Shown here: positions 1-10,824 of the stretch, piece by piece
Layout: each line of letters starts with the position of its first letter
Numbering within the stretch: the stretch's first letter is position 1
Assembly (NCBI GenBank): GCA_977006965.1
Contig: OZ345361.1
Location: 310,001 to 374,000, forward strand
From: Phymatolithon calcareum
Lineage: Eukaryota; Rhodophyta; Florideophyceae; Hapalidiales
Direction of reading: 5' to 3'
DNA length: 64,000 nucleotides
Translations under genes and position numbers: made by a program
Notes under the pieces: model-generated
Told to the model about the DNA's origin: nothing
Seen by the model: the letters and a program-made list of their open reading frames with translations, nothing else
Databases searched by the model: none

Positions 1-480
1 TGTCGTGGGAGGCACCTCAGTCGCCCGCATGTCTCCCACAGAACCAGAATCAATTCGAAACCGACCTCCTTGTTTGCGTGTAGCATCTCCACAGCAAAGC
101 CGTCTGGGCCCACAGCTTTCCCTCTTGGCGCACTGTTAAAGGCTCTTCGAAGATGCCTCCTCATTGCTCTGTTAACGGTAAACCTTTCAAGGGTCACATT
201 CCAATCCTTCTCCGCATTTCACACGTTCGAGATGTACGCGGAAAACTTGCTCGGATGCACTGGGGCTCCTAGGGCCCAGGTTCTTACCAGTTCGTCGCTC
301 CTTGGACTTCATAACATTGCTCGCGACATTTGCAGCCTCAGTGGGGCCCATCTTCCCGATTCCTTCTATATATTTTTCAAATTGGTCCTCCTTCGATTTC
401 CGTACCTTTTTCTGGATCAGCGCTTTGACCTTTTTCAGCTCAGCTTTGTCCGCTTGGAGACCCATCCTTTGTACCCTTTT
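1..480 (-). pseudogene. LINE reverse-transcriptase fragment, frameshifted
   Basis: Read on the minus strand, a basic linker (about 465 to 250) is followed by the start of a non-LTR reverse transcriptase containing KAVGPDGFAVEML and ending at the window edge with LVLWETCGRLRCLP. The join needs a frame change near 240 and crosses a stop, so the copy is dead. The GPDG motif is the usual start of LINE RT domains, and a similar linker occurs at 43.8-44.3 kb. The element runs off the left edge. Confidence 0.7.
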
Positions 481-1034
481 GTAAATCCTTGCTGTTTTCT
501 TGGCTAATTGATCGAGCTCTCTGTTCCAGAACGTAACGCGTTACTGGTGAGGCACGGCGGCGACCGGACCTCCTAATCGAACCACGTGCTCCTTGGGCAG
601 GGAATTTAAATAACCACGTTGCGGTAGACGTAACATTCACCAGCCCATATGCCCCATGCAACCTTCCGCAGACTACGAAGGACACATCGTCAATACTAGT
701 CCGATTAGATGACGCAAAAACCGCCAAGTACGCACCTGTCCTCAAGAATCGGATTCCACCTGTGCATTTCTTTCCGTTCGCCGCGACTACCAGCGCCGTT
801 CTGAGCTCTAGCGCGCACGATCTGATCGAGAAACGCGCAAGACAGAGAGCATCCACTAGCGCGCTCCCCGAAGGTGTACTCAGAGAAATATTTGTTATGC
901 AAATTACGTGCGCCATACACGAATACGTGAGCCTGACAATCAATGCACGGAGACCTAGGACCGAACGTCCAGAGGCCTGGCCTCCGGACTCCGGAGACTG
1001 ATACTTAGGACCACTCAAGTGTCATACCTTCTAC
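481..1034. other. no recognisable gene
   Basis: Short overlapping frames occur on both strands without any motif I recognise. The segment lies between a LINE fragment and the terminal repeat of a PiggyBac-like element, and I see no promoter, repeat or RNA gene in it. Confidence 0.4.
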
Positions 1035-1036
1035 TA

Positions 1037-2262
1037 GTGTCTAGTTTACTAACCACCTCAATTGAGGGGCGATTTGAAAGGTCAAAAATTATGTAAAAAG
1101 AGAGCGAAACAGATAGTTCGCGCCATCTTTGGAAAGTCGGGCTTGTGTTCTGCTTGAAGAGTACCGCAACTACTACCTTAAATGCGCTTCCTTCGGCGGT
1201 AGGAACGAAAATACGATTTTCAGTCAGAAGAAGCCGACCTGCCACGTCACGAGAAAAAGGCCCTCGCGGAGTGGTCGGCGCATCCGTGCACACTAAGGAA
1301 ACATCGGTGACCAGTCTCGTAGAATGTTGCAGGCTCTATGGAGCCTTTTCCAAGTCGAAAAAGGTGAACGGCACGGTTCTGGAGGTACTCTTGAATGAAA
1401 TCAATGGTCGCGCAAGCACGTCGCTTCGCGTAAGAATTGGTACTAATTCATAAACCGACAGAGAAGACTAAGATTAAGAAACTCAAGATTGTTATGGTCA
1501 AGGCAGGAAAGGCTGACGAAAGTGCTCCTTCCTCTCGAATGCTTGTATCAAGTCCCAGGTCGCAAAACTCTGTCTCACAAAATCTGGCTTACAGTACTTG
1601 TGGTCGCCAGTCTTCTTCGCCAAACGCCAGTTTGTTCTCTCCAGTCGCAACCAGAAGCTCCCAAAAGGGGAAAAAAGCTTCGCTCCAACCGTCAAAAGCT
1701 TTGAACGCCCTGTTCCAGGCTCTATCGCCTACGCCTTGCAGGGCTCTTGGGACCAGGCGTCGAACGAGGAAATTGATGTCATCACACCCGACCGCGAACC
1801 CCAAAGTAATTGCTCATGGGGTGCCATAGTACGAGCGACAAGTTCTATAACCGATTGGGGGACGAATCACGCGTCAGTTCTGGACAGTTCGCACTCCAAA
1901 TGGAGATTTCATATCGGAAAATGGTGGTAGAGGGCTTCACACGCCCTATGATTCCATTATGACCAGGTTTCCGCAAGGTCACCCCTGAAAAATAGCTGCA
2001 TGTACGTCCGCGAAGCGGAATCGAATTGGGGGAAAAGAGACTACAGTAACAGAACTGGTTAAATTTTTCGGATTACTCGTCCTCATGACAAGATTTGAGT
2101 TTGGCGCTAAGAGAGATTTATAGAAGACTACCAGGCCGAACAAGTATATCCCGGCTTGTTGAAGACATCCATGAGCTTGACGCTTTTGATGTGCCCGATA
2201 GTGAGTAGCTTTCATGCGCAAAAAATTAAATGATTCTCGTACCCCCAATTGAGAGAGTTGTC
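1037..2262 (+). mobile_element. PiggyBac-like element, copy A, internally deleted
   Basis: The element starts at a TA (1035-1036) with GTGTCTAGTTTACT, then an internal palindrome CCTCAATTGAGG. The same end closes the element at 14373. Broken frames read rightwards: an N-terminal region (about 1150-1940) with SWDQASNEEIDVITPDREP and SWGAIVRATSSI, a block near 2050-2140 reading ELVKFFGLLVLMTRFEFGAK, typical of the start of the PiggyBac (DDE_Tnp_1_7) domain, and then a jump to the C-terminal ELDAFDVPDSE and stop. Most of the catalytic domain is missing. The right terminal repeat is degraded (CCCCCAATTGAGAGA near 2245). Naming the superfamily is inference from motif layout. Confidence 0.65.
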
Positions 2263-2264
2263 CG

Positions 2265-2376
2265 AAATCAAAATGAAAACGTAAGCGAAGGATTGTAGCG
2301 CAACGAAAAGGGTGCAATGATAATTGACTAAGGGAGCTTCAATAAAACAGATATCCATCCATCCATCCAATTGAGA
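2265..2376 (+). repeat. retroelement 3' tail ending in (ATCC)n, copy 1
   Basis: This segment matches 27975-28095 and 4310-4425 nearly base for base: GTCCGAAAT, then AACGTAAGCGAAGGAT, GTGCAATGATAATTGAC, and an end of AACAGANATCC followed by ATCC units. Shared 3' ends with a microsatellite tail and variable 5' limits fit a 5'-truncated non-LTR element. It abuts the decayed end of PiggyBac-like copy A. Confidence 0.6.
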
Positions 2377-2383
2377 GAAAAGT

Positions 2384-2600
2384 GCCCCTCAATTGAGGGG
2401 TATGAGCTTCATATAATTTTTTGCAAGCGAAAGCTCTCCAATATCAGGCTCGTCGACAGCGTTAATCTTATGGATAGCAACAACGCGCTTCGTGAAACAG
2501 TCTCAACCAAATGAATGCGGCAGATGCATATTTCGCCACCATAAAGCTTGCTACATGATGAACATATGGCAGTCGTTTTCCTCACGCGTAAAGAAGATCC
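2384..2600 (-). mobile_element. PiggyBac-like element, copy B, C-terminal end only
   Basis: The palindrome CCCCTCAATTGAGGGG at about 2391-2401 and the following bases match the left ends of the elements at 10957 and 14376. On the minus strand the segment encodes a degraded version of the C-terminal Cys/His cluster seen there. No outer terminal repeat or target duplication is visible, so it is a fragment. Confidence 0.5.
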
Positions 2601-2619
2601 CCGCCAGGGGCTGCTGTAG

Positions 2620-3185
2620 TCGGAGACAGCTAGGCGTCAACCAACCAATGCGTGAAAAAGACTGCTTTAACAGGAAGCAGGCGTACTGGCAGGAGCAACG
2701 CAGAAGCCTTCGTGACACCTATGAGAGGAAACGTTGCGCGGAGCAAAAAGCCGAGGAGCGAGCACGGCGGCGGAAGTGGAGAAGACGTGCAACACCGAGC
2801 AAGAAGTCGGTTTCCAGAGAATACCTAAAATACCAGCGCTATGCCGCTGCCGGCAGAGCGTCTATAGAGACGATGTCAACGCCCTTAATCAATAGGGAAT
2901 TACGCGAGTACCGCGCCACGTGCCATGCGCGGTTACGACATGCTATCGGATCAGCTGTCAAACGAGCTCGGTGCATTGATCACCGAGCTGACGCCTCGCT
3001 ACCGTGGGTCGTCTACGGCGAACAATGCAGGAGTTCTGCAATATAAATGGGATATCTGAGATCCTAAGTTTTTCCGCCCGCCCCTCTGGCGGCGCGTTTT
3101 CGTGAGCTACGCAAAGGTAGGTAGCAACTGAGGAAGCCTTGCCCATATCTTCGGAAGTCTGTGGGGCTTTTAAAATTTAAAAGCA
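2620..3185 (+). repeat. LINE-family 3' region with arginine-rich frame
   Basis: The last 65 bp (from about 3119, TAGCAACTGAGGAAGCCTTG to AAAATTTAAAA) match the 3' end of the retroelement at 17693-18095. The open frame to 3046 is very rich in Arg/Lys with no recognised domain. Its upstream part lies over antisense transposon sequence, so I do not call it a host gene. Confidence 0.5.
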
Positions 3186-4231
3186 AACTTTGCTCAAAAA
3201 ACTCCTCGTCCCATGAGCGAGACAACTAACGCAAAGACAATCGCATTTGTTTAGAATGACTGTATTGGAGTTTGTGGCTATAGCGTGTGTAACGGTTAGG
3301 GAATGACTAGTTTTCAAATGCTCGCATCTGGAATCTACGAAGTTCACGTTAAAGTTGTGAGTCGGAGTTATTCTGGAGCGCACCGTGACAGTCCTAAGAC
3401 GTTTATCTCGGGGTTGGGAGCCCAGATGAAGGACCTCTATGGATGGATCGTAATCTTTGTTTTCTTGATAAACTTGATATTTCTGAGCTATCTCTGTAGA
3501 TGTGTCCCAATGCCTTCTCGTGTTTTCTGGATTGCTCAGAGCCAGCAAGCGACTGTTGCGCGACTTATCTGAGGTTCTTTGTGTCAGTCCGGGCCAGAAA
3601 AATCGGTCAATATCGGATTCACGGCCTGCCCAAAGTACTGTACAAAATATTTCCCCTTCGCCTTTCCGAATCCAGTATATTTGGGGCAGTTTCAAACCTT
3701 CTTAGAGTTCGACCTGGAAATGTCCCCAATTCTGTCCAACTGTAGGTCGGCCTGAACCGGATCCGCGTCCATTCTTTGTCGCCTTAAACTAGATCCAAGC
3801 CGCTTGTGTATATGCCTGAGCCTAATTGATGTGATCTGAATTCATGTCAATACGACCACAAAATTTACTGTAGTAGGAAAATAGCATTATTTTACTAGTA
3901 AAATAATGCTATTTTAAATTTCTCAATATTTGAGCCAACTTTCTCCAGGAGAAGGTGCACCTTGAGAATCTCTGCCACGACAAATGTAAACGCATGAACG
4001 CAGAAGAACGCAAAAGAAGAATGGGATGCATGTCTCCCTCTTCAAGTCGCTGGACGGGAGGGCCGGCGCCCTCCTCAGCCCATCAAGAACAAGCGGCCAC
4101 CATTTTTTACCCTCAAAAAAGAGAAGCACAGGCTTCTTGCACGCACTGGTTATTTCACAGCTTCCACTACTCCTGGAAAAAGCAAGCAAGAGTCGAAGAT
4201 TCCGAACTAGATGAAGCTCTCAAGGATATTT
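3186..4231. other. intergenic, no recognisable gene
   Basis: Only short frames with no motifs are present. The one clear structure is the perfect palindrome at 3878-3915, listed separately. Confidence 0.4.
3878..3915. repeat. perfect 38-bp palindrome
   Basis: AAAATAGCATTATTTTAC is followed at once by its exact reverse complement through a central ACTAGT, with no spacer. It is AT-rich and could extrude as a cruciform. No terminal-repeat or duplication context identifies it as a transposon. Confidence 0.85.
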
Positions 4232-4425
4232 CAATCTTAATGTCCAAACAACGACGTTCCGATATTCAAAAGAGATGCTAGAAATGGCAGTAAATACTGT
4301 CAAAATAAAATGTCCGAAATTTACTACTTAAATGAGAACGTAAGCGAAGGATGGTAGCGCAACGAAAATTCTCTCAGGTGCAATGATAATTGACGAAGGG
4401 ATCTTCAATTAAACAGAAATCCAAT
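4232..4425 (+). repeat. retroelement 3' tail, copy 2
   Basis: It is similar to 27905-28095 and 2265-2376: CGATATTCAAAAGAGATGCT, then GGCAGT, GTCCGAAAT, AACGTAAGCGAAGGAT, GTGCAATGATAATTGAC, and an end of AAACAGAAATCCAATACAATCC. The tail here is a longer irregular ATCC-type repeat. A further short tail with AATTAAACAGAAATCC lies at about 7087-7120. Confidence 0.6.
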
Positions 4426-4531
4426 ACAATCCATGAGAATCTCAAGTTGAGATCCAATCCATTCCACTTACAGTCCGAAATGAAATCAAATCCGATCCAC
4501 TTACGTTCGGAAGGAGTTCAATGTAAGCGGT

Positions 4532-5304
4532 GGGGCGAAGGGTTTGACCGGACCGAACGGACCGCAAACGAAAAAAGACAAGTTTCCGGCGCGGGCGCGG
4601 GCGCCCGCGCCGGCGCAAGTGGCCGCAGCGATAAAGCTGCACAAAGCACTCCTTCCGACGGTAATCCCGCCGGAAATGGCGGACGCGATCGTGAACGCGC
4701 ACGCCAGGGACTCGGCGAATCGAGAACTTGCCACACTTGAAATGCCAGACCCAAGCCCGCCGTCGCAAGATTTCGAGAAAATCTTGCGAATTTAAGCGGA
4801 TTTGATACAGGCCGGCTATCATACCGGTCCGGCCCGTTCACCTGTGCGTCACAGATAGGAACCAAGAGCTCAGTCAGGAATTTTTCCCCGCTACAGTGCA
4901 GGGTTTTTTTTGAACTGGCAAGAGCTGTGATCCGGCCTCCCCGTGGGAGAAGACTATCACCTTCTGGTAGTATGGTAGTACATGGATTCCGCCCTGAGTG
5001 GTGTGCCGCAACGCTCAAGGAAGCTGGGAGAGAAGACAGAAGAAGATGAAAGAAGGCAGCAAGATGACTAGCTACCGTGAGCGTCCTAAATGGTTTCCAA
5101 CCCGGGGCATCCCTTTGAAGGACGGCGATTGAAGATTGGCTATGTAGCGATATAGATGTTAAGCTCCCCCAAGGTCTGCACATTGTGCAGCTTGGGCAGC
5201 TGTTGTGACATCAAGTACCACTCGTATCTGTTAAGTCTACTGGAGCCGTAAGGATGTGGAGTTGTTTACCAGCTCTGATAAATCCCGCAATAAAAGAAAG
5301 AAAG
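4532..5304 (+). mobile_element. 773-bp retroposed insertion with 12-bp target duplication
   Basis: AATGTAAGCGGT occurs exactly at 4520-4531 and 5305-5316, and the enclosed sequence ends in AATAAAAGAAAGAAAGA, the hallmark of a retroposed copy in plus orientation. The same (AAAG)-type tail ends copies at about 56930-56945 and, inverted, at 42896-42912. The 5' part is very GC-rich (GCGGGCGCGGGCGCCCGCGC) and carries an 84-codon frame without known domain and without an ATG start. Whether this is a truncated LINE or a SINE-like element cannot be told by eye. Confidence 0.75.
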
Positions 5305-5316
5305 AATGTAAGCGGT

Positions 5317-7745
5317 AGTAGCTGCCCCCAAGCGCCCATTGATAACTCGGGACATGGATCCTTCGTGTGGTGGTCATTCAAGGATATTTTCAGTCAGTTC
5401 TGCGAGAATAGGGGAGCGGCAGCCCTAGTGGGCCAAAGGAACACGGAAAGTCTGACTCAGATCCGATCCGATGTTTTTCTGACGCAGTCCGAACTTCAGG
5501 AAAAAACTGGTTCTCGGCTGGTCTGATCCGAATCCGATTCGAGAAATATTCGGAAATCAAAAGTCCGCACAAATCCAGTCCGAAATACTGTGAATCAGAC
5601 TGGACATGGGTCTGATCCCTACGGTTCGAGCAATATTTGTAACGCACAATAACGGCAGTGTCCACCATGACACGATTGCGCATTAACGCATCGAGGGAGT
5701 GGATGAGTTAAGCTAAATTAGTAATGCGTGGCTTTTTTTGGTTACTTCACAGCTTCAGTCCTTCAAATCCACATTAGTTAATTCCTCTTGAATCTGTCGT
5801 AAACCAGATAGTGCCCAAGAGCCAGAGAGCTCCAGCAAGAAGAATAAATGTAGTATTTCAGTTCAACGAGGCAACATTATGTAAGAGAGGAAATCATCAA
5901 ACTCACGGAACATCTGAGAGCCAGGGCACTGTTTGCGTCTTGAATTGTCGACTTTCGTGTTCTCCACTGTCTTCCCAGATATCTCTTTCTGTATAACTGT
6001 TCTTCATTCTGGCTCTCGCCCTCCGCGTCTAGAGCCGTCCTTCTCGCATACCCACGGCCGTCCACACGCCACCTCGCGTATGCCACTTGCACGGACGCCA
6101 CGAGTAAATTGTCGCGACAGCAAGCGCGGGGAATCGCGGTTCGCAACCAAAGTCCATACGAGATCAATTCCAACAGTTTCATGATTCGAATGACCGTTAA
6201 CCGCTCGATTGACACGTATGACACCCGCGACAGCCTTGCTTACAGGTACCAGGTTTATTCTACGCAACAGTACAGAATGCAGTAAGCAATTGTGCGATGG
6301 CTGCCATTATGTAATAACGTGTGCCAGTTGGGCCGATCGTGGACTTCTGGTATTTGTACTAATAAATATTCATTCGTGTCTCACATTCACGCGATGCATC
6401 TAGTGATGACCGGAAGTGCTGTGATCATCACAGCATTTCCAGTAAGGTCCGATGTTGTCCGAGTACTAGCACGTTGCGAGGCCGAAGCTCTCGTCTTCTT
6501 GCTTGAGTTCTGATTTCACACGCGAAAAAAGGATCCAGTTTGGACGCTGGACTCTCGCACAACATAGTACGGTGCAGTATGATACGTCCTGATGCGTCCA
6601 AAGCCAGATTAGGAATCATTTTGGAATATCTCCTTTGTTGCCGGAAGAGTGTTTTTAAAACAAACATCAGACAGCAAGGGAGATTGGCTGCTACATTTTT
6701 TTGTAGTTGTGTTAATCTATTTAAGACCGGAGAACACGGGCTCAGTTGTAGTGCCTTAGCCTAGCTAGAAACAAACCCTGTGTCACGGTGGAAGCCTGAG
6801 AGCCTCCTCCAAACACTTGGAGCGCGGATCAGATCACCAGATCAATATCGATATGACACAATCGAGAAGACACTATGAATAAAACTGACTTTTCATGATA
6901 CCATCCACGAATTGCGCGTCCAAAGCATACAGTAGCAGATCATTGCTGTGCAGTTCTAGAATGGCAAAGTCTCCTCCCGCACCTTTTTTGCTTCTTAGAA
7001 AATTCCATTTCATGGTTAAATGGAATGATATACAGTGTATAACGGAAGTCAGTGCTGCACAATATTACTGTATTCCCTTTTCGATGCTTCAATTAAACAG
7101 AAATCCAATCCAATCCTTTTCGATCTCATCCACGTGTTTCCTGGACTATCAAACAAGATATTTTTTGTTTTCAAATAAAGAAAAGCTGCGTAAATGAAAG
7201 CATAGTCACCAACCAGCAGTTTGTCCTAAATGGCCTGGATCCAGAGAGTCTTAATGATGCATATGATGTCGCCACCCACAGCGCGCTGGAGCCATTGTAT
7301 CGTTTTCTGGGTGCTTAAGGCTTTGAAAATCGAACCTTCAGGAGGAATTCTTATTGCACAATGCTGAAACAAGTTGAGAGTTGCTGTCGAAATCGAAATG
7401 GAGAGCTTTTTCTCTACGCAATTTGTATCTTAATTTTGCAAATAGCATCTTCAGGTAGTTCCAGAGTAATAGAACCCTGGATGTGCGCGAAGAGTTCTTT
7501 TGCTTCATCGAACTGGAAGATGCCAGTAAACTGTAAAGAATCAATGGGTACAGTAGAAGCCGCTCGTAAAGTTTCTCAACCTTTAAATTGCGATGAGTAA
7601 GGCTCCCTACAGTAGGATCTGCCCCTCTTCTCAGTTACGTAATATGTAATTGTTGTAAAAACCGCAATGCCATACAGTACGTGCTTCCTAAATCCCCAGC
7701 CACGAGTATCGACATTCCCTCAACTCGTTTCACCGCGCGATCCCG
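5317..7745. other. intergenic stretch without supported genes
   Basis: From 5450 to 5620 there are degenerate GATCCGATCCGA-like strings resembling other retroelement tails. Near 6418-6436 is a TGCTGTGAT/ATCACAGCA hairpin. Frames up to 115 codons overlap on opposite strands near 5.9-6.3 kb and show no motif. I see nothing else that I can name. Confidence 0.4.
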
Positions 7746-7753
7746 TATAAATA
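7746..7753 (+). promoter_or_regulatory. TATA box of the peroxidase gene
   Basis: TATAAATA lies 60 bp before the chosen ATG at 7813 and within a CT-rich stretch. The position supports the downstream ATG over the longer upstream open frame, which has no in-frame ATG before it. Confidence 0.6.
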
Positions 7754-7812
7754 TCCGTTCCTTCTTCGCTTTCCCTCTTTTCACAAGGGGACCTCGGCGA
7801 AACCGCTCCGCA

Positions 7813-9471
7813 ATGCCTTTACCACTCCTGATATCCGTATTTGGCCTTTTTTTCTGCTTCTGCAGCTGCGCAAGAGTCATTGAGCTACAAAGCCTTACCC
7901 CGCACACAACTTTGCGCCTGCAGGAACCATTCCAGAATTTTCTCAACTTCAATCGTCGCCCGATCAAACCGAGAATATTCGGAAGAGAATGCGTAGACAA
8001 GAAGAACCAGCGCACGTTTTCAGGCTATTGCAATAACGAACTGAACCCACTTTGGGGCGCATCAAAGACTAAGTTTCTGCTCAAGTCAACGCATATTGTG
8101 CACAATATCAAAGCCTTGCCGAATGCCCGGGTTATTTCCAATGCCGTCTGCAGGGAGATATCATCAGTCCCCAACAAACGCGGCATGTCCGAGCTCGTCA
8201 CCTTTTTTGGTCAACTCTTGGACCACACCGTCACTGAAACTGAGAACACTGATGACAGCTGGCCTATCACCATTCCGGACAACGACCCTGTCTTCACTAG
8301 CGGTGGTACCATCCCTTTCTTCCGTACGCGCACTGAGGGATCTGGCGTAAATGCCTCTCCAGTGAACAGCCTGTCTTCGTACATTGATGCTGCGAGCGTC
8401 TACGGATCGAACGAGGATGATGCAAAATCACTTCGATCCCTGTCTCACGGCAAGATGAATCTGTCTGCGGATGATCTGCTCACTCAAAACTCACAAGGAT
8501 TCTATCTCTCCGGAGACGCTCGAGCCAACGAGAACCCTATCTTGACATCTCTCCACACGCTCTTCACTCGAGAGCATAACCTTGTCGCTGACGAGATTCT
8601 CGCAGCGTTTCCAAAACTGTCTGACGAGGAAACATATCAGTTAGCGCGGTCCATTGTCGGAGCCGAAATGCAGGCTATCGTGTACTACGAGTTTCTCCCT
8701 GCCGTACTCGGGCGCAAACTAGGAGCTTACAGAGGGTACAAGAGCTACATACAGGGCTCCATCTCCAGTGAGTTTTCCACTGTGGGGTTCCGCGTCGGGC
8801 ACACGATGATTAACGCAGATGTAACGAGCATCAGCAAGAGCGGGAAGAAAAGCACACGCATGTTACGCAACGCATTCTTCAACCCTGATGCCTTTCTTGA
8901 AGACGGTGTAGACGCTCTCTTGCGCGGCCTCATGCAGACAAAAGCAGCAGAAGTGGATGCAGGTATCACGGAGGAGGTTCGCGACTTTCTGGTCAACTCC
9001 GGGACTGACCGCATGATGCAACTCGATCTCGCAGCTCTGAACATTCAGAGAGGACGCGATCATGCCGTCCCGAGCTATAATACTCTTCGCAGCATGTACA
9101 GACTCAAACCGGTGCGGAGTTTTGAACAGATCACAAGCAACAAGGTGCTCCAACAGAACTTAAAGTCTGTGTATGGGGATGTGAACAAGGTTGACGCGTG
9201 GGTTGGTGGTATCTCGGAGGACCATGCGACCGGAAGCTTGGGGGCACTCTTTGAGCGAATCTGGGAAGATGAGTTTACTAGGCTTCGGGACGGGGATCGG
9301 TTCTACTTTGAGAATAGGGGAGTCTTCTTGGCAGAACAGATTGCAAACATACCGACTTTGGACGTTCTTCTGGGAACTAAGAGTGATGTGGGAAAGGTGA
9401 TGCGTAAGATCATACTCAGGAACACAGGACTCACAGAAGCGGAGGTCAAGAAGAACCCGTTTTTCGTCTAG
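7813..9471 (+). CDS. animal-type haem peroxidase, secreted
   Basis: The protein has 552 residues and belongs to the animal haem peroxidase (peroxidase-cyclooxygenase) superfamily, which uses H2O2 to oxidise halides, phenols or lipids. Residues 1-20 form a hydrophobic signal peptide. FFGQLLDH (132-138) holds the distal histidine H138 and D137, which matches the myeloperoxidase Asp that can ester-link haem. SGDARANE (233-240) gives the catalytic Arg R237 and E240, which matches the second haem-linking Glu. TSLHTLFTREHN (245-256) and GFRVGH (325-330) follow, with H330 the likely proximal ligand, then LDLAALNIQRGRDH and LRDGDRFYFENRG. One feature is unusual: the position after H138, normally Asp for calcium, is Thr139, and the SLSSYIDAASVYGS loop keeps Asp but lacks the usual Ser. 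The start was chosen by signal peptide and TATA box. No introns. An AATAAA lies near 9625. Confidence 0.92.
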   Translation: MPLPLLISVFGLFFCFCSCARVIELQSLTPHTTLRLQEPFQNFLNFNRRPIKPRIFGRECVDKKNQRTFSGYCNNELNPLWGASKTKFLLKSTHIVHNIKALPNARVISNAVCREISSVPNKRGMSELVTFFGQLLDHTVTETENTDDSWPITIPDNDPVFTSGGTIPFFRTRTEGSGVNASPVNSLSSYIDAASVYGSNEDDAKSLRSLSHGKMNLSADDLLTQNSQGFYLSGDARANENPILTSLHTLFTREHNLVADEILAAFPKLSDEETYQLARSIVGAEMQAIVYYEFLPAVLGRKLGAYRGYKSYIQGSISSEFSTVGFRVGHTMINADVTSISKSGKKSTRMLRNAFFNPDAFLEDGVDALLRGLMQTKAAEVDAGITEEVRDFLVNSGTDRMMQLDLAALNIQRGRDHAVPSYNTLRSMYRLKPVRSFEQITSNKVLQQNLKSVYGDVNKVDAWVGGISEDHATGSLGALFERIWEDEFTRLRDGDRFYFENRGVFLAEQIANIPTLDVLLGTKSDVGKVMRKIILRNTGLTEAEVKKNPFFV

Positions 9472-9879
9472 CTTGTCCGCGCTGTTATTTCTTGAGGATG
9501 CAGGGGGTAGACAAAGTTGAAGCCTGTACATTTATATGTTCCTTCACAGTGCCCCAATAGCTCCAATGATATATTCGCCACCCTGGAATCACAGACTGCC
9601 AAGGCTGCACACTGAGACTGAAGAATAAAAATGACTCTTGAGCCATGCAAGCATCGTTTTTGCGGTTAGTTATTTCAACCTGATTCAATCGATCGTTTTC
9701 TAACTTTGAGAAACGTTATTAGAATTGGGGACATGAAGAACAAGAACAAAAGTAGATTGTATTTAAAAGTAACCAATACAGCGACCGACGCTCGGTTAAC
9801 TGTTCGGGAGCCAACAAAATATTCTTTGCTTCTGTCGGGGGAAGAGTTTATCACGGTGGGTGTTCCACGGTTCGGTGCA
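9472..9879. other. 3' flank of peroxidase and short retroelement tail
   Basis: The likely 3' untranslated region carries AATAAA at about 9625. At about 9735-9800, on the minus strand, is a copy of the tail GNTTGGTAACTTTTAAATA that also occurs at 19232-19290 and 40700-40746. Nothing else is recognised. Confidence 0.45.
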
Positions 9880-10254
9880 AATCGAAGGACTATTTTACAA
9901 GCATGTCTTCGGGAAGTATGCAGTGCACTGATGCGGCCGAATGCGAGAACTGTTTCGATTAGAACCCCAGAGATGAGAAGAAGATATCAAGTAGAAATGT
10001 TCTCCTTGCGCCTGTTACGGCATAAGAAGCGCCTCGAAGAGAAGGAAGAATATTCTGGTAGGAAGGAGGACATAGTGCAAGGTGTTGCACTGTCAGGGTT
10101 GGCAAGGTAGTCGGCACTCGCTCTCGCCAATTGTGGCTTGCTTGAGATGCGATCCTTTACTCGCTGCGATGAGCGGTGCCTTATAAGGTATGGGATTCTC
10201 AACCTACTGGCTGGGGGTTGCATAGCACACCCCACGAATTCCGACACTATCCTG

Positions 10255-10417
10255 TCACTGTCAGGTCTGACGGCTACCGTGATACGCACGTGCGAGTCAG
10301 TGACCCAACTTGGCGATCTCACGGGCCTCCCCTCCCGTGATGTCAGGTCTATCACTGTTAGGTCTAACGGCTACCGCGATACGCACGTACGAGTCAGTGA
10401 CCCAACTTGGCGATCTC
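10255..10417. repeat. two tandem 66-bp copies, period 97 bp
   Basis: 10255-10320 and 10352-10417 share TCACTGT, AGGTCT, ACGGCTACCG, ATACGCACGT and GAGTCAGTGACCCAACTTGG with few substitutions. They lie in the segment that interrupts the LINE remnant. A third, weaker start (GACTGTCGGGTCTG) follows near 10448. Confidence 0.75.
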
Positions 10418-10787
10418 TTGGTATCTCCCATCCTGTGATTATTTCGACTGTCGGGTCTGTCCGTTATTACGAGCTGACACTTGCGGGTGGCCACCCGACG
10501 TGGTCGCTCTATAGGATCTCCCCTAAGACTTGTGCTGTCAGTGTCTTTCTTAGCCTTCTTGTTCCGCCATTGACCGACCTCGCATTGCAAGCCAATGTCT
10601 TGTTCGACAACAAGAGCTATACACTGCAGTTTCAAATTGCCAGTGAGATGGCGCAAAGGAAGAACGTTGCTTGTCTAAAGGAATAAGACGACTTGAGAAA
10701 AGCCTTACTAAAAGCGGAACAGGGATCGGTATGGAAGAAGAACCGAACATGCGAAATAATCGATATGGACTCATGACAGAGGGAGTT

Positions 10788-10824
10788 GAGCTGATTGCGC
10801 TCCAACTTGGAGCGCAATCAGCTC
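10788..10824. repeat. perfect hairpin from local inverted duplication
   Basis: GAGCTGATTGCGCTCCAA is followed after one base by its exact reverse complement. The related LINE sequence at about 50735-50755 reads straight from GAGCTGGTTACGCTCCAA into CGCATT without the inverted copy, so the second arm here is an insertion in this copy. Confidence 0.75.

Noticed and set aside
440-1018. 192-codon minus-strand frame as a gene
   Set aside because: No motif, a composition like random sequence, and overlap with a LINE fragment and opposing frames.
2492-3046. Arginine-rich open frame as a host gene
   Set aside because: Its beginning is antisense to PiggyBac-like sequence and its end runs into a LINE 3' tail; no domain is visible.
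7681-7812. Longer N-terminus for the peroxidase
   Set aside because: The upstream frame begins with GTG, not ATG, and covers the TATA box; the ATG at 7813 gives a good signal peptide.
10075-10650. Insertion in the LINE remnant as a hAT-like element
   Set aside because: The left side has CAGGGTTGGCAAGG, but the right side (TTGCCAGTG) fits poorly and no 8-bp duplication is present.
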